Source: Halichondria panicea (lineage: Eukaryota > Porifera > Demospongiae > Suberitida > Halichondriidae). Taken from it: DNA of 64,000 bases. Below are positions 14,116 through 24,559 of the stretch, one piece after another. The position numbers were made by a program, and so were the translations under genes. The first letter of the stretch is position 1. Each line of letters opens with the position of its first letter. Location: assembly GCF_963675165.1 (NCBI RefSeq), contig NC_087386.1:6920266-6984265 (forward strand). The letters are read 5' to 3'. The notes under the pieces were generated by a model, which was not told the DNA's origin, searched no databases, and saw only the letters and a list, made by a program, of their open reading frames with translations.

Positions 14116-17038
14116 GGCTAGAGTGTGCGGTAAAGTACTTGAGCTAGAGTTGTGGTTAAGTACTCTAACAACAGCTAGAGTTGTGGTTAAGTACTCTAAC
14201 AACAGCTAGAGTTGTGGTTAAGTACTCTAACAACAGCTAGAGTTGTGGTTAAGTACTCTAACAACAGCTAGAGTTGTGGTTAAGTACTCTAACAACAGCT
14301 AGAGTTGTGGTTAAGTACTCTAACAACAGCTAGAGTTGTGGTTAAGTACTCTAACAACAGCTAGAGTTGTGGTTAAGTACTCTAACAACAGCTAGAGTTG
14401 TGGTTAAGTACTCTAACAACAGCTAGAGTTGTGGTTAAGTACTCTAACAACAGCTAGAGTTGTGGTTAAGTACTCTAACAACAGCTAGAGTTGTGGTTAA
14501 GTACTCTAACAACAGCTAGAGTTGTGGTTAAGTACTCTAACAACAGCTAGAGTTGTGGTTAAGTACTCTAACAACAGCTAGAGTTGTGGTTAAGTACTCT
14601 AACAACAGCTAGAGTTGTGGTTAAGTACTCTAACAACAGCTAGAGTTGTGGTTAAGTACTCTAACAACAGCTAGAGTTGTGGTTAAGTACTCTAACAACA
14701 GCTAGAGTTGTGGTTAAGTACTCTAACAACAGCTAGAGTTGTGGTTAAGTACTCTAACAACAGCTAGAGTTGTGGTTAAGTACTCTAACAACAGCTAGAG
14801 TTGTGGTTAAGTACTCTAACAACAGCTAGAGTTGTGGTTAAGTACTCTAACAACAGCTAGAGTTGTGGTTAAGTACTCTAACAACAGCTAGAGTTGTGGT
14901 TAAGTACTCTAACAACAGCTAGAGTTGTGGTTAAGTACTCTAACAACAGCTAGAGTTGTGGTTAAGTACTCTAACAACAGCTAGAGTTGTGGTTAAGTAC
15001 TCTAACAACAGCTAGAGTTGTGGTTAAGTACTCTAACAACAGCTAGAGTTGTGGTTAAGTACTCTAACAACAGCTAGAGTTGTGGTTAAGTACTCTAACA
15101 ACAGCTAGAGTTGTGGTTAAGTACTCTAACAACAGCTAGAGTTGTGGTTAAGTACTCTAACAACAGCTAGAGTTGTGGTTAAGTACTCTAACAACAGCTA
15201 GAGTTGTGGTTAAGTACTCTAACAACAGCTAGAGTTGTGGTTAAGTACTCTAACAACAGCTAGAGTTGTGGTTAAGTACTCTAACAACAGCTAGAGTTGT
15301 GGTTAAGTACTCTAACAACAGCTAGAGTTGTGGTTAAGTACTCTAACAACAGCTAGAGTTGTGGTTAAGTACTCTAACAACAGCTAGAGTTGTGGTTAAG
15401 TACTCTAACAACAGCTAGAGTTGTGGTTAAGTACTCTAACAACAGCTAGAGTTGTGGTTAAGTACTCTAACAACAGCTAGAGTTGTGGTTAAGTACTCTA
15501 ACAACAGCTAGAGTTGTGGTTAAGTACTCTAACAACAGCTAGAGTTGTGGTTAAGTACTCTAACAACAGCTAGAGTTGTGGTTAAGTACTCTAACAACAG
15601 CTAGAGTTGTGGTTAAGTACTCTAACAACAGCTAGAGTTGTGGTTAAGTACTCTAACAACAGCTAGAGTTGTGGTTAAGTACTCTAACAACAGCTAGAGT
15701 TGTGGTTAAGTACTCTAACAACAGCTAGAGTTGTGGTTAAGTACTCTAACAACAGCTAGAGTTGTGGTTAAGTACTCTAACAACAGCTAGAGTTGTGGTT
15801 AAGTACTCTAACAACAGCTAGAGTTGTGGTTAAGTACTCTAACAACAGCTAGAGTTGTGGTTAAGTACTCTAACAACAGCTAGAGTTGTGGTTAAGTACT
15901 CTAACAACAGCTAGAGTTGTGGTTAAGTACTCTAACAACAGCTAGAGTTGTGGTTAAGTACTCTAACAACAGCTAGAGTTGTGGTTAAGTACTCTAACAA
16001 CAGCTAGAGTTGTGGTTAAGTACTCTAACAACAGCTAGAGTTGTGGTTAAGTACTCTAACAACAGCTAGAGTTGTGGTTAAGTACTCTAACAACAGCTAG
16101 AGTTGTGGTTAAGTACTCTAACAACAGCTAGAGTTGTGGTTAAGTACTCTAACAACAGCTAGAGTTGTGGTTAAGTACTCTAACAACAGCTAGAGTTGTG
16201 GTTAAGTACTCTAACAACAGCTAGAGTTGTGGTTAAGTACTCTAACAACAGCTAGAGTTGTGGTTAAGTACTCTAACAACAGCTAGAGTTGTGGTTAAGT
16301 ACTCTAACAACAGCTAGAGTTGTGGTTAAGTACTCTAACAACAGCTAGAGTTGTGGTTAAGTACTCTAACAACAGCTAGAGTTGTGGTTAAGTACTCTAA
16401 CAACAGCTAGAGTTGTGGTTAAGTACTCTAACAACAGCTAGAGTTGTGGTTAAGTACTCTAACAACAGCTAGAGTTGTGGTTAAGTACTCTAACAACAGC
16501 TAGAGTTGTGGTTAAGTACTCTAACAACAGCTAGAGTTGTGGTTAAGTACTCTAACAACAGCTAGAGTTGTGGTTAAGTACTCTAACAACAGCTAGAGTT
16601 GTGGTTAAGTACTCTAACAACAGCTAGAGTTGTGGTTAAGTACTCTAACAACAGCTAGAGTTGTGGTTAAGTACTCTAACAACAGCTAGAGTTGTGGTTA
16701 AGTACTCTAACAACAGCTAGAGTTGTGGTTAAGTACTCTAACAACAGCTAGAGTTGTGGTTAAGTACTCTAACAACAGCTAGAGTTGTGGTTAAGTACTC
16801 TAACAACAGCTAGAGTTGTGGTTAAGTACTCTAACAACAGCTAGAGTTGTGGTTAAGTACTCTAACAACAGCTAGAGTTGTGGTTAAGTACTCTAACAAC
16901 AGCTAGAGTTGTGGTTAAGTACTCTAACAACAGCTAGAGTTGTGGTTAAGTACTCTAACAACAGCTAGAGTTGTGGTTAAGTACTCTAACAACAGCTAGA
17001 GTTGTGGTTAAGTACTCTAACAACAGCTAGAGTTGTGG
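14116..17038. repeat. 31 bp satellite, about 93 near-identical copies
   Basis: The unit (CTAGAGTTGTGGTTAAGTAC plus TCTAACAACAG) repeats from 14142 to 17038 with no variant that I noticed in about 93 copies. A single diverged unit (14116-14141) begins the array. The unit has an imperfect inverted repeat around the palindrome AGTACT (GTTA...TAAC and GTTG...CAAC arms). The array abuts telomeric repeat with no intervening sequence. There are no spacers, so it is a satellite and not a CRISPR array. Confidence 0.97.
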
Positions 17039-18105
17039 TTAGGGTTAGGGTTAGGGTTAGGGTTAGGGTTAGGGTTAGGGTTAGGGTTAGGGTTAGGGTT
17101 AGGGTTAGGGTTAGGGTTAGGGTTAGGGTTAGGGTTAGGGTTAGGGTTAGGGTTAGGGTTAGGGTTAGGGTTAGGGTTAGGGTTAGGGTTAGGGTTAGGG
17201 TTAGGGTTAGGGTTAGGGTTAGGGTTAGGGTTAGGGTTAGGGTTAGGGTTAGGGTTAGGGTTAGGGTTAGGGTTAGGGTTAGGGTTAGGGTTAGGGTTAG
17301 GGTTAGGGTTAGGGTTAGGGTTAGGGTTAGGGTTAGGGTTAGGGTTAGGGTTAGGGTTAGGGTTAGGGTTAGGGTTAGGGTTAGGGTTAGGGTTAGGGTT
17401 AGGGTTAGGGTTAGGGTTAGGGTTAGGGTTAGGGTTAGGGTTAGGGTTAGGGTTAGGGTTAGGGTTAGGGTTAGGGTTAGGGTTAGGGTTAGGGTTAGGG
17501 TTAGGGTTAGGGTTAGGGTTAGGGTTAGGGTTAGGGTTAGGGTTAGGGTTAGGGTTAGGGTTAGGGTTAGGGTTAGGGTTAGGGTTAGGGTTAGGGTTAG
17601 GGTTAGGGTTAGGGTTAGGGTTAGGGTTAGGGTTAGGGTTAGGGTTAGGGTTAGGGTTAGGGTTAGGGTTAGGGTTAGGGTTAGGGTTAGGGTTAGGGTT
17701 AGGGTTAGGGTTAGGGTTAGGGTTAGGGTTAGGGTTAGGGTTAGGGTTAGGGTTAGGGTTAGGGTTAGGGTTAGGGTTAGGGTTAGGGTTAGGGTTAGGG
17801 TTAGGGTTAGGGTTAGGGTTAGGGTTAGGGTTAGGGTTAGGGTTAGGGTTAGGGTTAGGGTTAGGGTTAGGGTTAGGGTTAGGGTTAGGGTTAGGGTTAG
17901 GGTTAGGGTTAGGGTTAGGGTTAGGGTTAGGGTTAGGGTTAGGGTTAGGGTTAGGGTTAGGGTTAGGGTTAGGGTTAGGGTTAGGGTTAGGGTTAGGGTT
18001 AGGGTTAGGGTTAGGGTTAGGGTTAGGGTTAGGGTTAGGGTTAGGGTTAGGGTTAGGGTTAGGTTAGGGTTAGGGTTAGGGGTTAGGGTTAGGGTTTAGG
18101 GTTAG
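17039..18105 (+). repeat. Telomeric (TTAGGG)n array, ~1.07 kb
   Basis: About 177 TTAGGG units with the G-rich strand on the plus strand, so the chromosome terminus should point to the right. The array is perfect except for the last ~50 bp (18056-18105), which contains TTAGG, TTAGGGG and TTTAGGG variants just before the run of N. TTAGGG is the common metazoan telomere repeat. The long VRVRV and LGLGLG open frames across it are translation artefacts. Confidence 0.98.
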
Positions 18106-18305
18106 NNNNNNNNNNNNNNNNNNNNNNNNNNNNNNNNNNNNNNNNNNNNNNNNNNNNNNNNNNNNNNNNNNNNNNNNNNNNNNNNNNNNNNNNNNNNNNN
18201 NNNNNNNNNNNNNNNNNNNNNNNNNNNNNNNNNNNNNNNNNNNNNNNNNNNNNNNNNNNNNNNNNNNNNNNNNNNNNNNNNNNNNNNNNNNNNNNNNNNN
18301 NNNNN
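18106..18305. other. Assembly gap, 200 N
   Basis: Exactly 200 undetermined bases separate the telomere repeat from gene-containing DNA. A round number of N is a scaffolding placeholder and not a measured distance. Confidence 0.99.
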
Positions 18306-18517
18306 TAGTGGGTATATACCCTGAGGCAGCTTCAAAAGGCATATTTCCTCTATGGTGTGGTGGTAGGCCTTGGAAATGGTCACACTCACTCTCACTTTTA
18401 TAGTTGTAGTGGTTACTTTGGTCTGCCTCAACATATCTTTCTGTCTGCATGGAACATAACATTATTGGGTTTAGCCTGTGGTTTTCACTATGGATTACAT
18501 TAACTCTTTTGCTACAG

Positions 18518-20641
18518 GTGGACCTAGTGAGTCACAAGCACGTGCTCCTCTCAGTGACAGAAGGGTTAACGGGGACGATGGAAAGACAAGATAAATTGAA
18601 CCAGGTTTCTGCTCTCACAAGAAAGCTTAGAAACAAAAACTTGACTGATAAAGTTCGAACAAAGTTTGAATCAATAATTCAGAAATTGAACTTAGAACTT
18701 GGTCTTCTGGACACAACTGCAAAGCCACGAACTGAAGATGACCCCACCTTCAATGCCTCCACTGGTTTCCAAGGTGATGGATGTGTCGATCGATTGAGTA
18801 CAACAGTGAGAAGTGACCTTTGTCACAGCTGGCCACACTTTGAAGAGACGTTTATGATGTCATCACTGACGGGAGATGGGGTGGAGTCTCTAAAGGTACC
18901 ATTGTAAGGCCGGAAATTGCATTTTGTCTTTTACTTTAAAAATTATAACGATCAAACCATGTAATTTTTTATGATCTGTTTATTGACAATAATTTTTTTC
19001 TAATAACAAGGATGATTATTTCTTGCAGGTTTATTTATTAGGCCATGCACCCAAAGGGGAGTGGCAGTACTTGTCACATGAGATGACGGACACACCCACT
19101 TTGGATTTGGTCGAGAATATTGTGAGAGAGAAACTTTTCAAGTATCTAGAGAAGGAGATACCTTATGTCATCACACAGGTGAGCTCACACACATACACAT
19201 TTCATTCACTAAATAACTGCCTTTACCTTGAATCGAATTTGCGAATGAGCCAAATCAGCAGAAATTTTGATTTGCTTTTTGACCGATCAAATACAGTGCC
19301 AGTAATTGGACATATTGGAATTTATGATCTAGCAAAGATTATGATGTAATACGAGTACTGTTTAGTTCTTCTTAGCGTCCTTATTTTTGCAAAGCCACTA
19401 GCACTAATTGTAGTAATACAGTAGGTACCTGTAGCTACAATCAAACAACCCCCTCTCCCACACACACACTCTCACAGAGTAATATTCTCTGGGAGCACAC
19501 GGATGAAGGAACTCTTACTATTTACCAGAACATAAACTGCAAGACAGAGAAACAAGCCGTAAGGAATCCACCACACACCCTCTAATTTCCAAGAGCAAAT
19601 TTTAGGGGGGGGGGGGATATCATATTTGAATTTAAAATTTCAAGAGGAGGCAAACCAAATCCAAGGGGGGAGGGGGCAAAAGCTCCTTTAATTTCCTCCT
19701 GTAATGATTACTTTAGACAGATACACCTGCAAGCCTTGCACTTTCTTTGGTACCTTAATTAATGGCTAAGCTACATTGTGTTGTTCTACTGTGCATGTCG
19801 TATAATATATCATATTTAACCTAATATTGTTCTGTGTTGTCATGGACCCCTCCAGTACCTCGCTATACATTCAACACCCCAAATGTTGTAATAGTTGGCA
19901 TGGCAGTTGGTCACTATAGCTATCCTTGTCCGATGTCTAATTCTTTTCTGAGCAAAACGTTCATCTTTTATATCATGCCAACTAATTGATTAGGGCAATT
20001 TGGTAATTACTTTATACAGCCTTGCAGCCTTGTAATGACTCTCCGTATAGGGGGTATGATCAAAGGAATTTTCTCCTTTGATGTGGGCTATGGTTTGTGT
20101 AATTGCTTCACCACACCCCCCACACAGGAATTTTCCAGTAATTCTATCCTTTGTGTGTTAATTGCAGTGTCGTTTGTAGCAGTGCGTGTACAGGTGCCCC
20201 CATACCACTGACGAATAATTATTTCTTGAGAATTGTATATAGGATTCAAGTGTTAGTGTAAATTTACTTAATTATTCTTTCCAGCTGATTGCTGCTGCAT
20301 GTTGTCCCTGAGCACGAAATTTTACCCACGAATGAAGCGACCTTAATTAACCACAGAACTGACTAAATATTGCTCAACCATGAATATTTTTCCACTCCCC
20401 CCCCCCCCCCCACCCGGAAATTACTTGATATACGGTATCCCACCACCTAAGTGTGTGTCAGTCTCAGAATTTATAAATATCTTCTCTCCCACACACACAC
20501 ACACACACACTGCAGTCAATTGTGATTGGCCCAGCAGGAAGAACAATACAGGCCATCACTAGAGAAGCAAGTGACGACATACGACAGCTGCTGAACTGCA
20601 CTGTTGACCTAACTCTCTACGTTAGATCAAACAAAAAATAG
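18518..20641 (+). CDS. ERAL1: GTPase Era-like, mitochondrial (3' part only)
   Basis: In animals ERAL1 is a mitochondrial Era-family GTPase that chaperones 12S rRNA during small-subunit assembly. Four exons are visible: 18518-18895, 19029-19178, 19478-19558 and 20516-20641 (stop TAG at 20639), each bounded by GT/AG. The first begins VDLVSHKHVLL, matching the end of the G4 NKVD motif. It continues to WPHFEETFMMSSL (human ERAL1 has a similar WPHF..FMLSAL segment), then IVREKLFKYLEKEIPY, which starts the KH region. The last exon gives VIGPAGRTIQAITREA, the KH GxxG loop. The P-loop, switch and N-terminal targeting exons are absent because the assembly gap lies only 212 bp upstream, so the gene is truncated by the gap and not necessarily in the organism. 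The identification is firm; integrity is unknown. Confidence 0.9.
19579..19705. repeat. Dispersed repeat, copy 1 (poly-G containing)
   Basis: Sequence beginning TTTCCAAGAGCAAATTTTAG with a run of G, then AAACCAAATCCA and GGCAAAAGC. A related copy lies at 30262-30395. Both are intronic, one in ERAL1 and one in the coiled-coil gene. The family is unidentified. Confidence 0.65.
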
Positions 20642-23604
20642 AAACTGTGTTATACATGCATGTATTTCCCTGTAGTTGTGATTCACTTTTCCCTTGATTT
20701 TTGTGCTTTATGTACTACGCCAGTTGATATGATTCACAACTCGAGTCAAATTACAACTCTATGAGAACGATACGCCTTCAAAAGAGTACAGTATGTACTG
20801 CAGCATAGTATATAGACAGTCATACTAGATGGTCTACTATGCATGCTAGAGCTGTGTTGATGTGGTATGGAGGACTCAACCACAACCACCACACACCAAT
20901 CAGTGTAACTTATCAAAGAATAGTTAACCCACTTTTCACTGGCCTAATGAAATTGTAGATCTAAAACACGGCTCTCTAATTCTATTCTCTCCCACTACTC
21001 AAATGGTGTGATGGTCAATAAGGAGTGGTACAGACTCATGAGCTTCAAATGTTGTACACTGGATTGTGTTTCCTGCTTGAAATAGCTTACTACACAGAGG
21101 CCATACAAGTTTGTTTGATGTGTTTCCATAGTGGTATACCGATGCAGTATTCAGTATTCAGTTCAGTCAGTGATATATTCAGCTGAATGCTATACCACCC
21201 ATGCATTGGATAGTGATCAAGAGATGCTCCATGCATTGTCATCCATATGCTGGTGGAGCAGAAGTATCAGAGCATGAGGATCTAACATTGGTGAGGAGCT
21301 AGTAGAAGGGTATTACAGTAATAGCTGTTCGACTAATTTCTATGAGCAGCTACATTATTAATTTTACTGTGAGCTACATGTAAATCTATATAGACTGGGT
21401 AATATAAAACTATCTAGCTAGTATTTTCTTGTCTGCAGTATCGGAATTGGATTGCAGTGCAAGTGTTACAAGCACAGCGAGCATTATTATAATACAGCCG
21501 CAGTAAAGTGTGCTGGGTAGTGTGTCTTTTCGGAAGTAAGGGCTCCACCCGTCAATCATCTGCAAGCTCCATGTCGAGACAAGAGTTAGCTGTATGAGTG
21601 AGTGTGTGTGGAGCATTCTTCCGGGAAGGCAACCTATCCAGCAGGCCTTACTGACACAAGGCTTCTGCGGCAGGACACAGAGAGGGAAGTCTCTTTGATA
21701 TTCAATGGAGGAAAAATAACAGACTCTTGCAGGAAGAAGACGACTAAAATAGCAAGGAAATAATGAGGAGAAGGAATACTGCAACTACAGGTGCACATGT
21801 GCGTGTGGTTTGCTTCATGCACTAGGAATCAGGTGAGATTTTGTTACGGGTTCTTCACTTTACTTGTTTTGTTCCTACCAGTGAGTGTAGAGTAGCCGAT
21901 TCACTTCCATCACTAGTTACACTGTCTAACCACTGTTTGCCTACAGTGTCTACACACTGTACAATACTTCCTTTTGTTGGAGAGATTCTCAGAAGACCTG
22001 TGTATAGTGCCTCACTGTGTTTCCACATTGTGATGCACCAGGGTCCATCCTGAATGCAAATCAAAGCATAATAATAATATTAGTTAAAGGGTTCCCTATA
22101 ATAAAGAAACGGTGTGCAGTTAGATACATTGTGCATCTCCCTGTATTCGCTAGTAATCAGAGCATGACTTGCATGTAATTCAAGGCCATTGAACAGGTTT
22201 TGAGTTCACTCAAGTATAGCCGCTTAGCCGTAATGCATTGTGTGCATGAGCTTCTATATAATTATGATTTTGGTTTGGCTTAATCTTCATAATTGTATCA
22301 TGCTATTGTGCAGCTGTATAATTATGCCCTTCCATCCCACACTGTCATACACCTTCTGGTGGGTAGAGGGTTAGGATGCCAGGCTTCAGGCTATAATCTA
22401 ATTACAGACCTGCATGATTTAACACTGATCTAACCAGTAGGTCAAGGTGGTGGTTGGATCTAATTTCTCTTAGGAAAAACCACAATAATTAGTGTTCTAC
22501 GCAATAGAAAATGCTTCGTTAGTAGTGCTGATTACATACCCTATAATTTTGCAATTAGCCAATTAGGAATGATTGTTTGCACTCGGGTAATCAATATCAG
22601 TGACAAAGTAAATGCCCAAGCACCCAGATCAAACAGTGTGTAATCTACCACTGAGTGATCAATCTACTGTGTTGCATATAATTATTGTAAATAGAAAGGA
22701 TGTAGGCATTGTTTTAAATAAGTAGGACCTGGGTATTGTTAGCAGAACGATATTTTGTACAAAGCCACGTAGCTGTAGCTGCATTGAAAACCCAATGAAA
22801 TCGAAGGGAAAACACAAATTATAAAGTTGTCAAATAGTGGTCATTGAGTATTATAGCACACGCTAGATAGATCGTATGTAGTGGCAGGAACACAGAGGTG
22901 CCTAGTGGAAACAGAAACCATACAGAATCAAACACCACAAATTCTATGGGGTGAATCATAATTATAAACACTCAACTAAAGGTAGGGACACTCGCACAGC
23001 AATGATTGACTGACTACACACGCTATAAATTGTATTTCAGCTAGTTATACTTTTGTCTCTCTTTTCTTTGTCGTTTTCTTTGTCGTTTTCTTTCTGGCAG
23101 CACCATCATTTGATTGTCTGTCATCATTTGATTGTGTGTCAGTTGTGTCTTCACCAGACAGCTGTCTCTTGACGTCCCTCAACTGAATGGACTTGACGCA
23201 AAGCTTGCTTCACGGGTGGTACCAGGAGTTGGAATAGAGAATCACACACGTCATCTCAACCTGCATAAGAGGAGCATTCATGCATGGCTATGGGTACATT
23301 ACATTGATAAGTTCCTATTGAGCTTTGCCAAAATCAATTAATTTTCCACTGAATACTCCTGCAAAGCAGGATCCTACTAGCACCTACTGTCCTCCCACCC
23401 ACGCAATGTACCCCCTCCCTCACCTGATCTCTGTGGGAGGTGAGCCTCTGGAGTGCACTCTGTGCTGTGGTGTGCTTCATCCTCTTCGAGCCCTTGTGAC
23501 CTGTACCCAGGAGTATCTCGGCAGAGAAGTCGGTCCTGCCATCCTGAAACCCAGTGAGGGATATGAGGTGAGGAGTAAGTTTGTAGGGCAGGATCATTGA
23601 CCTG

Positions 23605-23699
<95 letters not shown>

Positions 23700-24559
23700 T
23701 GTGTGTGTGTGTGTGTGTGTGCGTTAATTGTGTGTGTTGTTTGTTTAGAGCATAATGCTTTCAAGAAATTATGGGAAGTAATTCTATACACATTTACTGG
23801 CTCAGGCCATCGTGCACTTATTCATGTTTTATGAAAACAATAGATGTACCAAGAGAAGATATTGTGTGCACAAACTGGTAATAATGGAATGCTGGTTCAC
23901 TACAGTGAAAAGGTCACTCTATGAGCAGGTCACCCTCTAAAGAACAGCTAGTCTCCTATACAGCAACTGTTACATAATTGCAGATGTTTTTGTGGTCTAG
24001 TTATTGTTATTACCAGCCTACAGAGAAGGGTGGCTACCACAAACAATAGACAAGTTCCACTGTATATAGTTATTATGAATGCCTACGTGAGTGGGTACTT
24101 GTATTATGCTTATGTTTATTATGTTTATTAATTAGTTTGCATGTACAAGTCAGTAGGGGTGGATTGTTGCACACCACACACATTCCAATGGGCTACGTAT
24201 TACACAATTGTAACGAATTCGAACTCTTCCTACTCGCAAGAGTATAATAACAAACAGAGAGATACAATTTACATAACTATGCTTCAGGTAGTAAACACAT
24301 CTTTTGCCATGAATTGAGCAGGTTGGCTCAGGAAAATATCTCATAAATGGTTACGTACAAAAATTCTAATTTGTACCTAAGAAAGCTGTAATGTTAATTT
24401 AATTAATTATTATAATAGCCAACTCATTCAAAACAGACAATGTCATTCATTACACATTCACACATCACAGAGATTCCATATTTACGAGGGAATCAAATTA
24501 TTGAGATTTTTGGGCCAAAAATTCCACGTTTGAAACCTAAGACAATACCATTCATACCC
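20642..24559. other. Gene-poor interval with a long GT microsatellite
   Basis: I see no convincing complete gene in these 3.9 kb. A (GT)n tract runs from about 23609 to 23725. A 124-codon minus-strand frame at 21410-21784 ends in a hydrophobic segment (CGCIIIMLAVLVTLAL) and has an acceptor-like site inside. It could be the last exon of a small membrane protein, but I do not recognise it. A GC-richer block at about 23390-23590 is open on both strands and has plausible splice sites (minus donor CAG|GTGAGG near 23420). It may be an isolated exon, product unknown. The rest is AT-rich with no recognised feature. Confidence 0.5.

Noticed and set aside
14142-17038. CRISPR-like regular repeat
   Set aside because: 31 bp units follow each other with no spacers, in eukaryotic subtelomeric DNA; a plain satellite.
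17002-18099. Long open frames encoding VRVRV or LGLGLG
   Set aside because: They are translations of TTAGGG repeats, not genes.
19231-19310. Words shared with 32035-32135 (TTTGCAAATGAGCCAAATCA type, inverted)
   Set aside because: Only ~30 bp of similarity without clear element ends; not enough to define a repeat.
23607-23834. CVCVCV / HTHTHT open frames
   Set aside because: Products of a GT/AC dinucleotide tract.
24524-24541. 18 bp exact match to the MFS gene at 37151-37168 (CCACGTTTGAAACCTAAG)
   Set aside because: Flanks do not match on either side; too short to call a duplicated segment, although unexpected by chance.
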